Shown piece after piece: positions 22,852 through 35,533 of a stretch of DNA of 49,732 nucleotides. The position numbers and the translations under genes are program-made. The notes below the pieces were generated by a model, which was given only the letters and a program-made list of their open reading frames with translations, had not been told where the DNA came from and did no database searches. Each line of letters starts with the position of its first letter. Position 1 is the first letter of the stretch. The DNA comes from Leucogyrophana mollusca (lineage: Eukaryota > Basidiomycota > Agaricomycetes > Boletales): NCBI GenBank assembly GCA_021014945.1, contig MU266539.1, positions 1 through 49,732 of the forward strand. The letters are read 5' to 3'.

Positions 22852-24674
22852 CAAGGAGTAAGTTCTATCGTCTCTTTGCACGAACTCGCTCACCTAAACG
22901 AACATTTCCAGCATTTTTCACTGTACTATGATACCCCACTCATCCATCTGTATGCGCAACCCAACGGAATTATCACACCTGATGTATAAGAATAAAAAAC
23001 AGTGTTCTTGTTCAGCTCATTCTTGATTATGCCGAATTCCATAATCGCCACAGGTTCGGACAGTACCTTGACCAATAGCTAAGAGAAGTGGTCAACGCAC
23101 GCTCAATGTTAATTTCACGGCCGAAGCTTCGGGGCTACCAGGTGTAGCTTTGGGGCAGGACACGAGGACCTTCTCGAGTGACCCGGTTAGCATAGTGACT
23201 CATTCAAAGAACAGACCGACACGTATAAGAGAACATCAGCTACCGGATAGATTGCAGCGTGCCTCGGTAGATGAAAGAAACGACATGGTGGTGGTCAAGG
23301 GTTAAGATATCTGTATGAGTCGAATTGACGGACCCGGAAGGTTCTGTCAGCGGAATTCACAAGCGGGCCCAAACGCGTCGGTGCATTACGGTATGTATGT
23401 GACTGGGCTTCACAGCCTAGCTTGTGGATCCATCTTTCCCCAGGTTTCCCCGATATGTCGAACTGCTCCTCCTGGTGCCATCGGTACTCCACAGAAGGTC
23501 CCCGTTTATTGCTACCTTTGAATACTGATTCAACCAAAAAGAATATCCGTGTTCGAAAACAAGCTCGAGCCGTATATTTTTTGCCTCGCGCCCTGGCGCA
23601 GAGCCTTCAAAGTCTTGTGATACTGCGTGGGATCCGTTCTTATCGACATAATCGGGCATCCGTGGCACTCCGATGCAGTTCTTATCGACCTGGGTATAAT
23701 CGGCCGTCCAACCCCAAGTGGTGTCAGACGGATACTTTGTCTAAAACAGATCGAGAATCATGCTTCGTGGCCTCGTCCCAATCGACTGGAGCGCGATTGC
23801 CACCTGCTCTCGCTCTGCCCTTCGCCCATATCTTACTCCTCGGGTTTGGGCCCGTGGAAGACGGGAGCCGCTTTACTGCATAGACTTGCGACATGGCACT
23901 GCAGACGATCAGGTGGTATCGCTCTCGTACACCAAGTCGAGCGGCTAGATTGGATAGAACTCGGTACCATTGGCGTGGCGAATGATACAGAGGGTATTCC
24001 GCTGTGGCGGGGTCTGCCTAAGGGCGCACCCCAAATGCCAGGGACCCCTATGGTCCAATAGGCAGCTCGACATATCATCGCCTGCCAGTATTCCCAAGTA
24101 AATCAAATGGTAGCGCCTCTACCCCCCCCCTGGGAGTCCTTCCCCGATAGCTAGGTCGACCCTTCTATTTCCCTGCGGATCCCCATGCCATTTTATTCTG
24201 CCTACCCCTTCCAGCGACAGGAGTGTTGGTCTTTGCAACTTGCGGCGACGTTCAGGCGACTATTGGTACAGTTCAAGCCCGAGCCGAAGACAAGTGATTT
24301 ACCTCGTAGTAAACCACGACGACGTCGTAACTTAGTCAATATCGGGCGGCGCCTCACCTTTGCTGAACTCCAGCAGGAACTTCTAGTGAGTTTCCTTCTT
24401 TTTTGGGCGTCGGCGAGCAATCAGTAACCAACATCGTGCGAGCGGGCAGTATACTTGACAAAGATTATACGTTTATTCCGCCTAGGCGATCGGTACAGTG
24501 TCCCAGTCACTACATGCTGTACATTGCCGGTACATTCAAGAATTACGAGTCATCAGTAACATATGTATAAACAAGTCCCGCGGGAAGCGAGCGAAATTAT
24601 GAACGGGTGTGAGTGATTGTGATCAACCGAATTTTGCCCTGAACGCTGAGGGCACAATACACAAGTCAAATCGA
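22852..24674. other. Intergenic, no gene supported
   Basis: About 1.8 kb between the 3' ends of two convergent genes. It includes a run of nine C at 24122-24130. Open stretches of 60-150 codons occur on both strands (for example minus strand 23417-23668 and plus strand 23422-23883) but they overlap in conflicting frames and lack family motifs. Confidence 0.4.
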
Positions 24675-26900
24675 CTAATTGGGGGTACTCAAGTTTGTAT
24701 CTGTCTGGGAGGTATTGGCGGGGCAAAGATCGAACCAGTAATCTGTTGGCGAGTGTGTTAGATGTAGGAGACGATACATGACTAGCAGACGTACCAGGGA
24801 TATTCCCTGACTGAGCAACAATTCCATTGGGATTCTCCGCCATTACTACTGCGAAGCCCCTGAAAGACATAAGATTAGTGCAACATACACAAACAGCGCA
24901 ATATTGACATACTCATGAAGATGCCAATCGATGTGACTAAAGGGACGTAGTCAAGGATTGTATACAAGAGTTACGGAGTGAACCTTACCAGTGGAAAAAC
25001 CAAGGGCCATTATTGTCGGTGGTAAAGCGGATCGTCACGTTGTCACCCGGGTTCCCAGTTGACACCGTATCTCTTCTCGGAGGGTTGACAAAATTCGGTG
25101 TGTTGTTACCTGCGACCCTGACGACGTCGAAGGAGTGCTAAAAGTAATAATAATAATAATAAAACTCGATGAGATCGTGTCGGGACAATGCAATGAAATG
25201 CAGCTCACCCCATGTAAGTGCATAGGATGCTGTAACCAGGACCATAATCAGATTGCATACAGTAGGGAGAGCGGAAGATAACCACTTACAGGACCACCAA
25301 AGGCTGCGGCGTTTGCAGGCACGCTGATCTCGATCACTTTGTTGGGCGGTAACTCATACACACTCCCCGCGGGCAATAAGTCGAAGGGCTGACGCGCACC
25401 ACTCAGAATCTGAAGGAGAACGGGGGTAGGAGGGTCCACGAAAGACACGTTGTTCATTGTGAACGTTCCATTCACAGCGCCAAGAACAAAGTTGAGGTTC
25501 ACGTCCGCCTTCCCAATTTCAGGTACGCCAGGTGCACCAGGGTTGATTAGAGGCTGTAGGGCGCCCTCATTAAATGGTAGGATGCTAGGAGTTTGCTGGG
25601 TGGTCGGATCTTGGTTTGGTGCTCCCTTGTATCTCAGAATTGCTGAGCTTTGGCCACCGTCGAACGTTGCGCCTGTTGAGGCAGGGAGGTTTGACAGCGC
25701 TCGTACCCAGTAATTATCGACTGGCTGATTGGCAGTGACTATGACAGAGTATCGCTGTGCAGGAAAAACTTGCAGAGAGTCCACCTCGACCGGCACAGTC
25801 TCGGTGCCGTCCGTTTCAATGATGGTCATGCTATGTCCATCAATTGTGAAATTGAACCAGGGCTCACAGCCAAGACCGATGACGCGGAAACGATACCGCT
25901 TTCCCTGTTGAACATTGATCACGGACAGAGGAGACGCAGGTCCGCCTGGATAGCGACCGAGTCCGTTAATGAGCGTTGAGTTGGGAAGCACAGGGGCCTG
26001 GAAAACCTCATCCAGAATGGGTGAAGGAATGTGGTACCTGAAGTTTCTATCAGCCGCAGCTCATTTGGTGCATAAGGTTGCAACTCACCAGTCTGCAAGA
26101 GTAATGACGGTGTTCTCTAATATATATATATTAGGTTGGGCCTGAAAGATTTAAACATTAAAGAGGCGGAAACGTACCATCGTCTACGTCGTACAGGTGC
26201 TGAAGGGGGTCATTGGGATCGTAAATTATAAGCTAAGAGATACGTCAGTGATAGGCTCGCTGCGCTGAGTTTAGTATACTCACAGGGCCTCTCAACCCGT
26301 CGCATAATTGGTTGGCGAAGTGAGAGTGATACCAATATGTACCCGTTTGATCAAGCGCGTTGAACTTGTGCAAGAACGAGTTATTGGGTTGAATCGGGCA
26401 CTGCGTGACAAATGAGGCGCCATCGGCCCAGCTGGATCCGTGTTGATCGATGCCGTGCCAATGCTTCAATGGTTTAATCACATGCTAATTGATTAGTGCC
26501 GTCGAGGTGCTCACCACACTGGTCTCGAGGGGCATCGAATTGTCCGTTAGCTGGTTGACTACGTTGATCCTGAAGTCGTCACCCTACCATCGGATAAGGA
26601 CATGAGAAAGACCATTGAATGCACGAGGCGCACCTTGTTAGCTTTAATTAAAGGACCCGGAAACATTCCACCAGGTATAGTTGCCCTACGAGATAATAGA
26701 GGTTAGTATATAAGCATGGCGTCGTGGGTGTGTACATACGAGCGCTCAAAGCCATCGGGCGAGATGACCTTGTTGACGATGTTAAGTTGAGTGACAGGAC
26801 CTAGGACGCTTGGCTGCGATTGGGACTGCGACTTGGGGACAATGACCGTGCCATTGGACATCAAGAAGAGAGCGAAAAAGAATATAAACTGGGTAAGCAT
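24675..26900 (-). CDS. Laccase (secreted basidiomycete multicopper oxidase)
   Basis: Oxidises phenols and related substrates while reducing O2 to water, outside the cell; roles include lignin and humus transformation and pigment or stress biology. Twelve exons (first 26740-26900, last 24675-24742) total 539 codons plus stop and keep phase. The signal peptide is about residues 1-18 ([13 protein letters not shown]). All four copper signatures are present: L1 [16 protein letters not shown]2 [21 protein letters not shown]3 HPMHLHGHSF, and L4 [15 protein letters not shown]. The residue ten after the L4 cysteine is Phe, the type-1 copper axial position linked to high redox potential in basidiomycete enzymes. 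The L3 motif is split so that one 21-nt exon (25209-25229) encodes exactly HPMHLHG. Introns include a (TAA)6 run (25145-25162) and an AT palindrome (26118-26133). A TATA box lies about 100 bp upstream. Confidence 0.96.
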
Positions 26901-26998
26901 TATAGAGCTCGGAATTTAGCTGGCGGTTTGGGCTTAAAGCTCTCCTCCACGATAGAAAAATAGAGGAATCTATGCAGTAGTTGACTTCGTATCTTTGG

Positions 26999-27006
26999 CT
27001 TATATA
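26999..27006 (-). promoter_or_regulatory. TATA box of the laccase gene
   Basis: Reads TATATAAG on the minus strand about 100 bp upstream of the laccase ATG. Assigned from sequence and position; no metal- or xenobiotic-response element could be named with confidence. Confidence 0.55.
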
Positions 27007-27542
27007 CTCGCGTCGTACCTCGACTTGGAAAGCACTTGATTGACTCACTGTATATGCTTAGCCTCTCGTTGCTACTGACAGACGTCCAACCCCTGTGTCA
27101 AACAGGCCGCGCATAGTTTGGTATTACCATTTCCTGGTCTCCGTATCAGGTACGCATCAGATGGACGCCGGACCTGGGTTGAGAGTCAACGCACCGAATG
27201 GTCAACGGTGCTCTGATAGTTCGGTAGACGCTTTTGAAATGAAATCTCTCGGAGAGATCCCCCCGTACGAGTGACTATCTGGCTCTATCTGGGGCGAATC
27301 TGTGCTTATGTGCTATACGATTGCCGTCACCATACCAGCTCGGGGCGGTCGATTCGGGGCTGATACGCAAGAATGAATTGTTCTTGGCAAAAAGCCTGAG
27401 AGAAGAGCAACACGGTAGACGCATCGCCGAACGAAAGTCAAAATCGGCTGGCATACGTCAATTATTAACGGAGTCGCCCAAGAATCGGATTGCGATGGTG
27501 CACTGGAAGAAAGCTGCCGCCACTGGTTACTATATTAGTCAC

Positions 27543-27956
27543 TTAATGCCAAAATGGGAAGTGTCCATTTTGAAGTGGTGTCGCGTTCACTGTTTCCTGG
27601 CGGCCCACCCGTTGGCAGTCACGGACTTTCAGAGATTGCTCTCCCTGCGAGCTTGATAAATTCTGCAGATTCATGACTATATGCCGAAAAAAATAATTTG
27701 CATAGAAACAAGTAAGTTTGGGTTTCGTGTTTGCAGCCTTGTTTTCAAGCTGACAGTTGAAGTTCCACGTAAAGGTCGCCGCTCCATCATTGGCATGGAC
27801 GAATTTCAGCATCAGACGCTGTGCCTCCTATTGGGCACTGCTACCCACTTTGAGAACAAATCCGGTGAGATTTTGTTGAATCCACGCGTGTATAAATCCT
27901 CCAGTATCGACGTCAAGGGTCATTAAGGGACCTGCAGCCAGTGCCCGGTTGTCATT
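27543..27956 (-). pseudogene. Protein-like fragment with an in-frame stop, possible gene remnant
   Basis: On the minus strand, two protein-like open stretches share one frame and are separated by a TAG at 27828-27830: first a segment with LAAGPLMTLDVDTGGFIHAW, then one with LKFVHANDGAATFTWNF. No intron of workable length removes the stop. It may be a decayed gene or an unresolved splice. No family recognised; it lies upstream of the laccase on the same strand. Confidence 0.2.
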
Positions 27957-28189
27957 CCTTGATATGCAGTGTCATTACACCAATCCCGCCGAAGGCAAGC
28001 TGTATTTACTGATATGCAAGGTTTAGGAACCTTCACGTGCTGCTCCTAGAGTCTTGGAGTCATTGAAATGGTTATACATGCGCCACAGCCGTTTTTCGCG
28101 GACCCGAGGCTTTCCAATTATCGCGCCAGTCTACTTCCAACGAACCATAAGCCATTTCCTATGCGAACCATATCTAGTCAGTGCTAATA

Positions 28190-29040
28190 TGCTCAACTCT
28201 AGCTGCCAAGGGGGAATACTCTCGAAGACAGGATCCGTATGCGTCTCCTAGAGCAGTGGAAGCTTTGAAAATGAGCGGCAATGGTTCAGCCATAACATGC
28301 GCACCTGCGCCCAGCACCGCGGTGATCCGCTCACAGTTATCCATGTGTCAGTCTTAGACCAGGTCAGGCAGGCGGTTAACGAGGTTTCATGCTCGGCCTG
28401 CGCCCGCGGAGAATTCCACCACGCCGCCCACCTGAATATTTTCGACTGTGTCTGCGTCATCTAATGTCAGCAAAAGTTCATAGAAGGACTATGGTGAGTT
28501 CACTGTCCACGCTCACCACGACTTGATTTCACCCAATTTGCGGATCTGTGGCGGACAGGAGACTACAGCAAGCTAGAGTAGTACTAAGTCCAAAATATCC
28601 GTCGCTCACCTCCAGCTCGGGTCTAATCTCTGATGAACCGCGCTATTGTTTGAGAACCCTTGCGTTGTATCCTTGCCATATGGCGACCGTATGAATGATT
28701 CGTGCCTGCCATGGTACCTTTCAACGACTTCTGCGGTAAGTCCGATCAAAAGTCTCTCCTCGTTCTCCTGTGGCCATTCTTTATCCTCTTTGTTATCCGG
28801 GTTGATTCACCCAAAATCGTATTATGCCCACTCTGGCGTGCTCTCGAACCTCATGCTCATGATTATGGGCGGCAATCGCACCATGACCCATTTCAGCTTC
28901 ACACCGCTTCTGGATTCGTTGCCAGCAGTGCCAGTGTCCACGTTCCCGATACGTAGTAGGCTGCGTCCACGTCGTGGCAACGAATGATAGCACGGACAGC
29001 TGGCCAACCTCGCACGAGCAGTACGTAAATCATTTGAATT
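28190..29040 (-). other. Series of exon-like fragments, unrecognised
   Basis: Minus-strand stretches that read like protein and sit beside splice-like signals: one with MIYVLLVRGWPAVRAIIRCH before a possible GTGTGA donor near 28880, one with NEERLLIGLTAEVVERYHGR, a short piece RGSSEIRPELE between TAG and GTGAGC signals, a piece ending DDADTVENIQ, and one with ITAVLGAGAHVMAEPLPL. They cannot be joined into one certain frame. Could be a many-exon gene, a decayed gene, or chance. Confidence 0.2.
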
Positions 29041-30859
29041 TACCCCCTGGATGGACGTTAGAGGGTGCCTGTGAAGGATGAAGAATGATGGGCTTGGAGC
29101 GATTTGTGGCCGAGCCCTATCCCGTAGCGTTGGGGGGCCTAACACCTACGCTCAAAGATCGAGCGCTGGCACATCGGAGGTCTGGCGCCGTGGGATCTTG
29201 CTGAGCGACTGTAACACAGGATGACCTTCACGGACTCCCAACATCAACGATATCCGTCCCTCAATTTCGAAGGAGACCCCGCGAACTGCCCGAGTCTCCT
29301 ATCCTTCCCTTCCCCCGTATTACTTCCAAGAAAATGACGGGAACTTGTCCTTCGCCGGTTGCCATATGTTGGCCACCTTACATTGCAAATGCAATTCCCC
29401 TCGAACACAGCCGTCAAGGAACATGGTGTCACACAAGGCTGCACCCCCCAAGAGCAGAGTCCACACTACCTAGAACATCCGTCTTTCACGCTCTGTTTAG
29501 TTGCTCATTCAACCTCTTGGAACAATATTGTCATCTGCATACGATTTGATTCAGCACTTGTCCCTGGCCACTCCCTCTCCGGATGCCAACGAAATTGACT
29601 TCCGAGTTGGTACTACCCTTTCTCCGGAACCTGATCGTCGTGCCGATGGCCTACGTACCTCAGAGCACAGCGACACTTCCCAGGTATGGCACCCCACGCG
29701 TCCAGTGGGTTATAGTTACCAGTCCGATAAACTGCGCATAAAGCGTGATGTCCGACGAAACCAGTGTGTAACGGTATGCAAGATTTCCCCTTCATTCCGG
29801 ATCACAGCATACTAGCCCAGATTATCCCAGGGTGATACATTCCGACTGCCATAGTCCTAGAACTTCGGACAGCACCAAGGCATTACCCATTCGATAATGA
29901 CAAGAGAGCAAAGAGATAATACAAGCTACGTTTATTCGACTTCTCCGCATGGGAGCTGACAGTCAGTCCTCTTCTCTGCAAATCAGTGCGATCACTCCGC
30001 AGACCGGATGTGTAGGTCATACTTGAAGCTCTAAAGAAACAGAAAGTGCTTAGGTGGTGACAGATGGTTTGCATCTTGTTCCCAACCACTCGCTTACACT
30101 TCATTCTTTCCTTCCAGCGAAAGAGAGGAGAGTGTGAGTAGCGGAAGGTTCCCTTATGAAAAACCCGGTAGCCTGCGCCCATCCGAGTGGGGCACGGTGA
30201 GATAGGAAAAGGGCGGCCTTGAAAAATTTAAAATGGTTAGGCGGGCGGGTCATGCTGCATATCCTATAAGCTGAATGCGTGTAGATTATCGGGCATCCTC
30301 TCACATAGGTCTCGACACCAACGCAGTGATCTGAATTCTTCGAGTTGTCATAAGAACGAGTAAGGGGGAGTCGCAATACTACAAGGGGTTCAACATCGAC
30401 CAGACCCCCGGCCGGTTACATTCCCTTGCAATGTCTGATTATGCAGATAAATCATTCCATGACTACGTTGAGATCATCGCCTACTCCCACTGGAATCTCG
30501 GAAAACCACAGGCCAGACATTCTGGTCCCAGGAGGATGATCACATAAGTCACAAGCAAATATAGGCATCGTAGTGTCGTGGATATTGCCGCGCACTGGCG
30601 ACAGCAGACGGAACGTGGGAGTCAGAGCTCCAATGGGATGCTAGGCGGGTAGTATCATTTCTGCAAAAGCCGTATCGGCATTAGGGTGACTTGCCTGTGT
30701 GATATCCCTCCCATCGAACATTTATAACCTGTATAACCGACCGACGTCGTAGCGCGCACTGTTCCGATCGTTCAGTGATCATCCGCAGTCAGCGCTAGTC
30801 GGCCGATATGAGTAGCACAGCATAATCACCAAACCACCATTGGTCTCACTGAACGTTGA

Positions 30860-31055
30860 CTGAGTCTAGCGCATGATCCTGGAGAGCGGAAGACACCGAT
30901 TGGAAGGGTGCAAGACAGCTTGTCGCCGCCTTCAGCAATATGGACACAGCCAATCTTGAACTATTTGCAGTCCTGCTGATTCTAGCGCGCGATCCGGGAG
31001 GGAGGCGTCATGTGCGGGGAACACGGATCGGACAGTTGAAAGACAACTGATCACG
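30860..31055. repeat. Degenerate direct duplication, about 116 bp period
   Basis: The stretch starting at 30860 (CTGAGTCTAGCGCATGATCC) recurs at 30976 (CTGATTCTAGCGCGCGATCC). Matching continues with gaps for roughly 70-80 bp past each start, through GCGG...ACAC...AGACA blocks. By eye about three quarters of positions agree in the best part. It is probably an old local duplication. Confidence 0.5.
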
Positions 31056-31059
31056 GTCA

Positions 31060-31406
31060 TCAAACGGGCGGGATCTGACTTGCGAATGCCCGCGGAGCAC
31101 AATCAAAATATATGCAGTTGCGCTCGGCGCCATCCACATCAGCTTCGACGTACGGCAGAGGCATCCAAGAGGTCTGCCGGTACTATATAACAGCCGACAA
31201 AGATCCAAAAGTGTGAGATGCCAGGTTCTCCCGCGATTCGGTCAACAAGGAAAATTAGGGCTTACTTGCGAAACCTCTCGCATCTGAAGAACCAGATTCC
31301 GTACCGGGATCTTGTTCCCCGTGTACTCAATCATGAACATAAAATGGCGGTCGGGAGGACGGAAGCAGCAATAGAGACACCGAGGGCGAGCTCGGACTAA
31401 CGACAT
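31060..31406 (-). CDS. Candidate small two-exon gene or 3' end of a longer one
   Basis: Exon 31266-31406 (47 codons from an ATG, MSLVRARPRCLYCCFRPPD, then LVLQMREVSQ) ends at a GTAAGC donor. An acceptor TATATAG leads to exon 31060-31182 (40 codons and stop, with YRQTSWMPLPYVEADVDGAE and ending ASQIPPV). The join is in phase 0 and the intron is 83 nt. The predicted 87 residues have no signal peptide or known motif. An upstream minus-strand stretch at about 31570-31735 with a hydrophobic segment (GSFAICFLGSVGFDFWFASS) could be an earlier exon of the same gene. The last exon overlaps the second copy of the local duplication. Unrecognised and unproven. Confidence 0.3.
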
Positions 31407-34400
31407 TGGACGAGCGCCTTTCCAAGAATGACATCCTTCACTTGAAATGGATGCATGTTCGGGTTGGCGACGCCAGTTTTCATTGCAGCTGAATGTAACC
31501 GATGTGGTGGTGGTTTGTAAGGAGTAAACAAAGATGATGTCCTAGTGAGATTTCCGGCGCCGCAGGCTCCGACGTACGGACGCCGTTCAAAAGCAAGCAT
31601 ATTGAGGGAGACAGCCACGGTCGAAGAGGCAAACCAGAAGTCAAACCCCACCGATCCCAGAAAGCAGATCGCGAAGGAACCTCGCAGAGAAACTGTACCG
31701 CATAGAATATCTACATGAGAGGGTTGAGAACCCACAATGATGTAAACGAAGTTGCACTCACTGCTGAAGGGGCAGCTTTATTTGAACATAGCGCGATACA
31801 TATTGACGTCCTAGAACCACAGGAATTGGTGCCACAGAAGGTAAACACCGACACTGTAGAAGCAGGAAGGTGCAAACGATATTCTCAGCTATGGCAAAGC
31901 AAGAGTGTCGACAGACAACTCACTAAGGCCGAGGCGCAGCTGTGAGGAAATGTAAATGCTATATCCAACATTTGCGCCATGCTGGCCCGACGGAGCGTGA
32001 CTCCTCGTCCCTCTGACGTGTTTTACCACAGAATTGCGTGAGCGTACCCAATTCGACCGATGTCGGCTCAAGTCATTCCTGTCCAGGTTTGCGAGTCCGA
32101 CTTCGAACTTTCGACGCACTCTCCGAACAGGCGTAGAAATCTATAAAAAAAAATCGATCGACATTCGAGATCGAGTTCAATGGTTCAGGATATGTAGCCA
32201 AAAGGCGAACAACGGCAGGGCTTACGCACATGTCATCTGGATCTCAATATTCAATATCAGAGGCCGGCGACTGTACCGAGGACCAGAGGAGTGTTACGAG
32301 TGCGGAAGCAACAAGACCATGACCGAGGAGGAGAGAGAGGATGTCTTTATTTATATACCTGTATGAATGGACTGTATTCAACAAATAGCTTGAAGGCTGG
32401 CATGTTTAGTAAAGTTTGTCGCGATTGTGCAAAGTGCATGGCCTCGCAGGAGCTTGACGCCAGAAACGAGTCGGATTTGTGGTGGCGAAGTGGTGGTTTG
32501 TCGGTGGCCACCACAAGTTACACGAAAAATTTCAACGCTTTGTTCCAATCACCGAATGCTCGAGCTTGTGCCAGCGTTGTCTAACTTGAATATTTGCGAC
32601 AGAAGACTTGGAAAAGGATTGTTTGGGATATTCGGCACCCTTCGCCCTTGTTCAAGCACCACGAGAACCTCCTTCGGTCGTTACTTGCTTCTCCGACGAC
32701 ACAAGTGACAAGCGCTGTCCCACATGAACTATCAGACTAACTCGACAAGCTCACGTTTCTCGCCTCCCATCCACAGCCGTTCCAGTGCTAGCCGTTACAG
32801 GACCCGACTCTGATAGATTCTGAAGGCTGCTCATGAGAGGGAGACAACACCCGGTAGGGCAGGGTCATCCTGGGTCATCATACTAGCTCTTCGATAGTCA
32901 CTCTCCTGTGGAAATTACACACGCTTGTCATCATCGAATATGATGAGGTGACAACGAACGTCTTCTCAAGGCGCTTGGAGGCGATCCCTGCCCTATTGCT
33001 CGCTCCAAGAATACCTTAGACCAGCCGACCAACAAGAGCTCAGACGCTGTACCATAGCATAACCTCTGAGGGCGTTTATCGATATTGGAATCAAACCAAA
33101 TGGACTCGGTATAACGCAGATTCCGATGTTGCAGGCGAATTGCCAGGCAACCAGGGCCAGATCTCAACATGATATGGATATCTGATCGACTACTGACTTG
33201 TACTCTGCAAGCATCACCTGTTACCCCCAAGAAACTGGGAGCTCTTGAGTGACCGCGCGCCGAAGGCTCGCGTCAGGAGTACTAGCGGAATCCTGGTGTG
33301 CCCATGGGTTCAGATAGGCAAGCAGTTTCTCGCTCACGGTTTGCGGGCCGTCCCGCACGAGCAACTGATCTACTGATCCACGAACATAGAAACGAAAACA
33401 ACTACGAACGCGCACCCTGATTGGAAGTCGTCGTGGCCACCTTCGTGTGTATGGTTCTCTTGGATTCACATCCTTCTCTTCCGCCACACCGTTTCTATAT
33501 GCCTTCAACAGCTATCCCGCCGGTCCCTGTCTCAGCTGCCGGCGGGAGGGAATCAAGTCTTTCGTCGAAGCTCCCGCGGCAGGCGTGAAGAACACCTCCC
33601 ACTACCACCGGAGTCTTCTTCCGTTCCGACTCGGTGTCTTGCGTCAGGTTGTTCTATTTCTTGGTGTGTGGACGCGGATCGGCGTCTTCAAGCATGTGGC
33701 GAGGATGGGCGATACAGTTCGAAAAGTATCTTCGTCTCCTTCCCGAGTACTGCTCCGTCCCGGCCTCCGCTTTTTCAAGTCCACGGCGCCCCGTAGATCA
33801 GGAATGTGTTGGTTCTTGTACTGGTGATGTCGGCGAATCCCTTGTCGGCCCATGCACCCAATCGACGTTCCATCAGAATGTCTAATAGGTTTTGCAGAAC
33901 TTTGTTGCATGGCGGCTCACCGTGTGTTGCCTCGTAGCAAGAGATAAACACTTGTCAGTGCTCGCGAGCTCTCATGCACACCTGTATAGTGAAGTTGCAC
34001 TCATTGTAGGCCAACAACCACCCCCAGCTCCCTTCGTCCACGCGAGCGAGATTATAGGTACCACTTTCACTAGTGACGCAGTCTCACGGCAGTCCCTGAG
34101 CCTTCTCTTCAAGTTCCTAGAGATCCCAGCCCAACCTCGGACAGTCAACAACGAAGCAAATCTCAGTCTTCCTGCGCTCCTCCATTCAATTGCTGCTTCT
34201 TCACGGCCACCAGAATGCAAGCGCTAGCCCTCGATCGATCGTCGTTGCACTGGGTTCTTCGTGACCGGGGTCACTTTTTCTCAGCCTATCTTGTTCGTAT
34301 CCCCAATTGAGTTTGTACTGAGGCCTTACCGGGTACCCGCAGGGAGATGGGCGAGCCGCGAGGTGGACGCGCAGTGCGCTGGCACTGCGTGCAGTCCTCA

Positions 34401-34502
34401 TGTTCAACCTCGCCGTGGTACAACTAACCATATGCCGCTTTCCGGTTCGACTTTCCGGATGTGCAGGCACTCGTGAACCCTCCTTGCCACGCGTCCAGTG
34501 CC

Positions 34503-34593
34503 GACTCTGGACCCTTGCATAAGATCTGAGTTTGCGCAATGTATACAATACAGTACTGCACACCCTCAGATCTTATGCAAGGGTCTCAGAGTC
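34503..34593. repeat. Long inverted repeat (hairpin), 28/29-nt arms
   Basis: Left arm 34503-34530 and right arm 34565-34593 are reverse complements except for a one-base insertion, across a core GACCCTTGCATAAGATCTGAG that is given here only in part (key block CCTTGCATAAGATCTGAG). The loop is 34 nt. There is no similarity beyond the arms and no target-site duplication that I can see. Confidence 0.85.
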
Positions 34594-35533
34594 AAACCTG
34601 AGTCTAATGAGTCTACGTCCATCTGGTTCGAACGTACCATACTCGGATTCACTTCCCCCACAAGTACGAAACACCAACCCTCATTGTTCAATAGTCCGAG
34701 ATCCACGCATTCGTCAAACCTCAGTACGAATGGTCCTTACTAGTGTGTGTTTTTCGAGCCCGACCCCGACAATGAACGACTAACTGACTAATGGCGCGCG
34801 CCTCCCCATTGGCACGTTGCCCAAGACCCGTCATCACCATTATCTGATAATACCGGGTTAGCGCCTCGAGACAACTCTCCGAAGTTCAACGTAAGGCGAG
34901 CCCAACAATGTGCATATGTCGATTTCTCTCCATTCTACACTAGACGCGCACCGAAAGATTGGGAGGGCTATTTGTACACTTAAGTACCTCGACTCTGAAG
35001 GCGGCCTTGCTTTTCCGTTATGTAGAGTGCCGAACTGGTCCAGAGAAACGCGTGAATTTCACTTGAGGCTTCGAGCTTCGAGTTGCAAGCTCAACCACTT
35101 TCAGCTTCAACCTCTCCCCGCAACACCCAAAAAAGAAGGCCGATTCCGTCGCACTTTGCAAAATAGTCCCGGCTGCACGCGTGGTTTAGTGCATTGACGC
35201 CCACTCTCGGTCATCGAGCTTGTATATGTACATAATGTTGCGTGGTTGAACCCTTAGTGGCTGCGGTACCGATTCAGACATTGTTGCGGTGCCGCTAGTT
35301 ACTTGCATCTCGGAACGTTGGAATGCATTCAAGGTCGGTGGCCGTCGAATGCATCAGAACTATCGTTACTCAGCACGCCTCGACGAACGCCGTCAAGGCA
35401 GGCCGGAGACACAGAGAGCGATGGTAGTCCTTTGCTCTTTGACAGATCCGAGTGTGGGGTATGGCACTTGATACTGCCCGTATCTGGTGGCGCGGCACTT
35501 GAAGGGTCCTCATTAGATTCGTCGCGATGCCAT

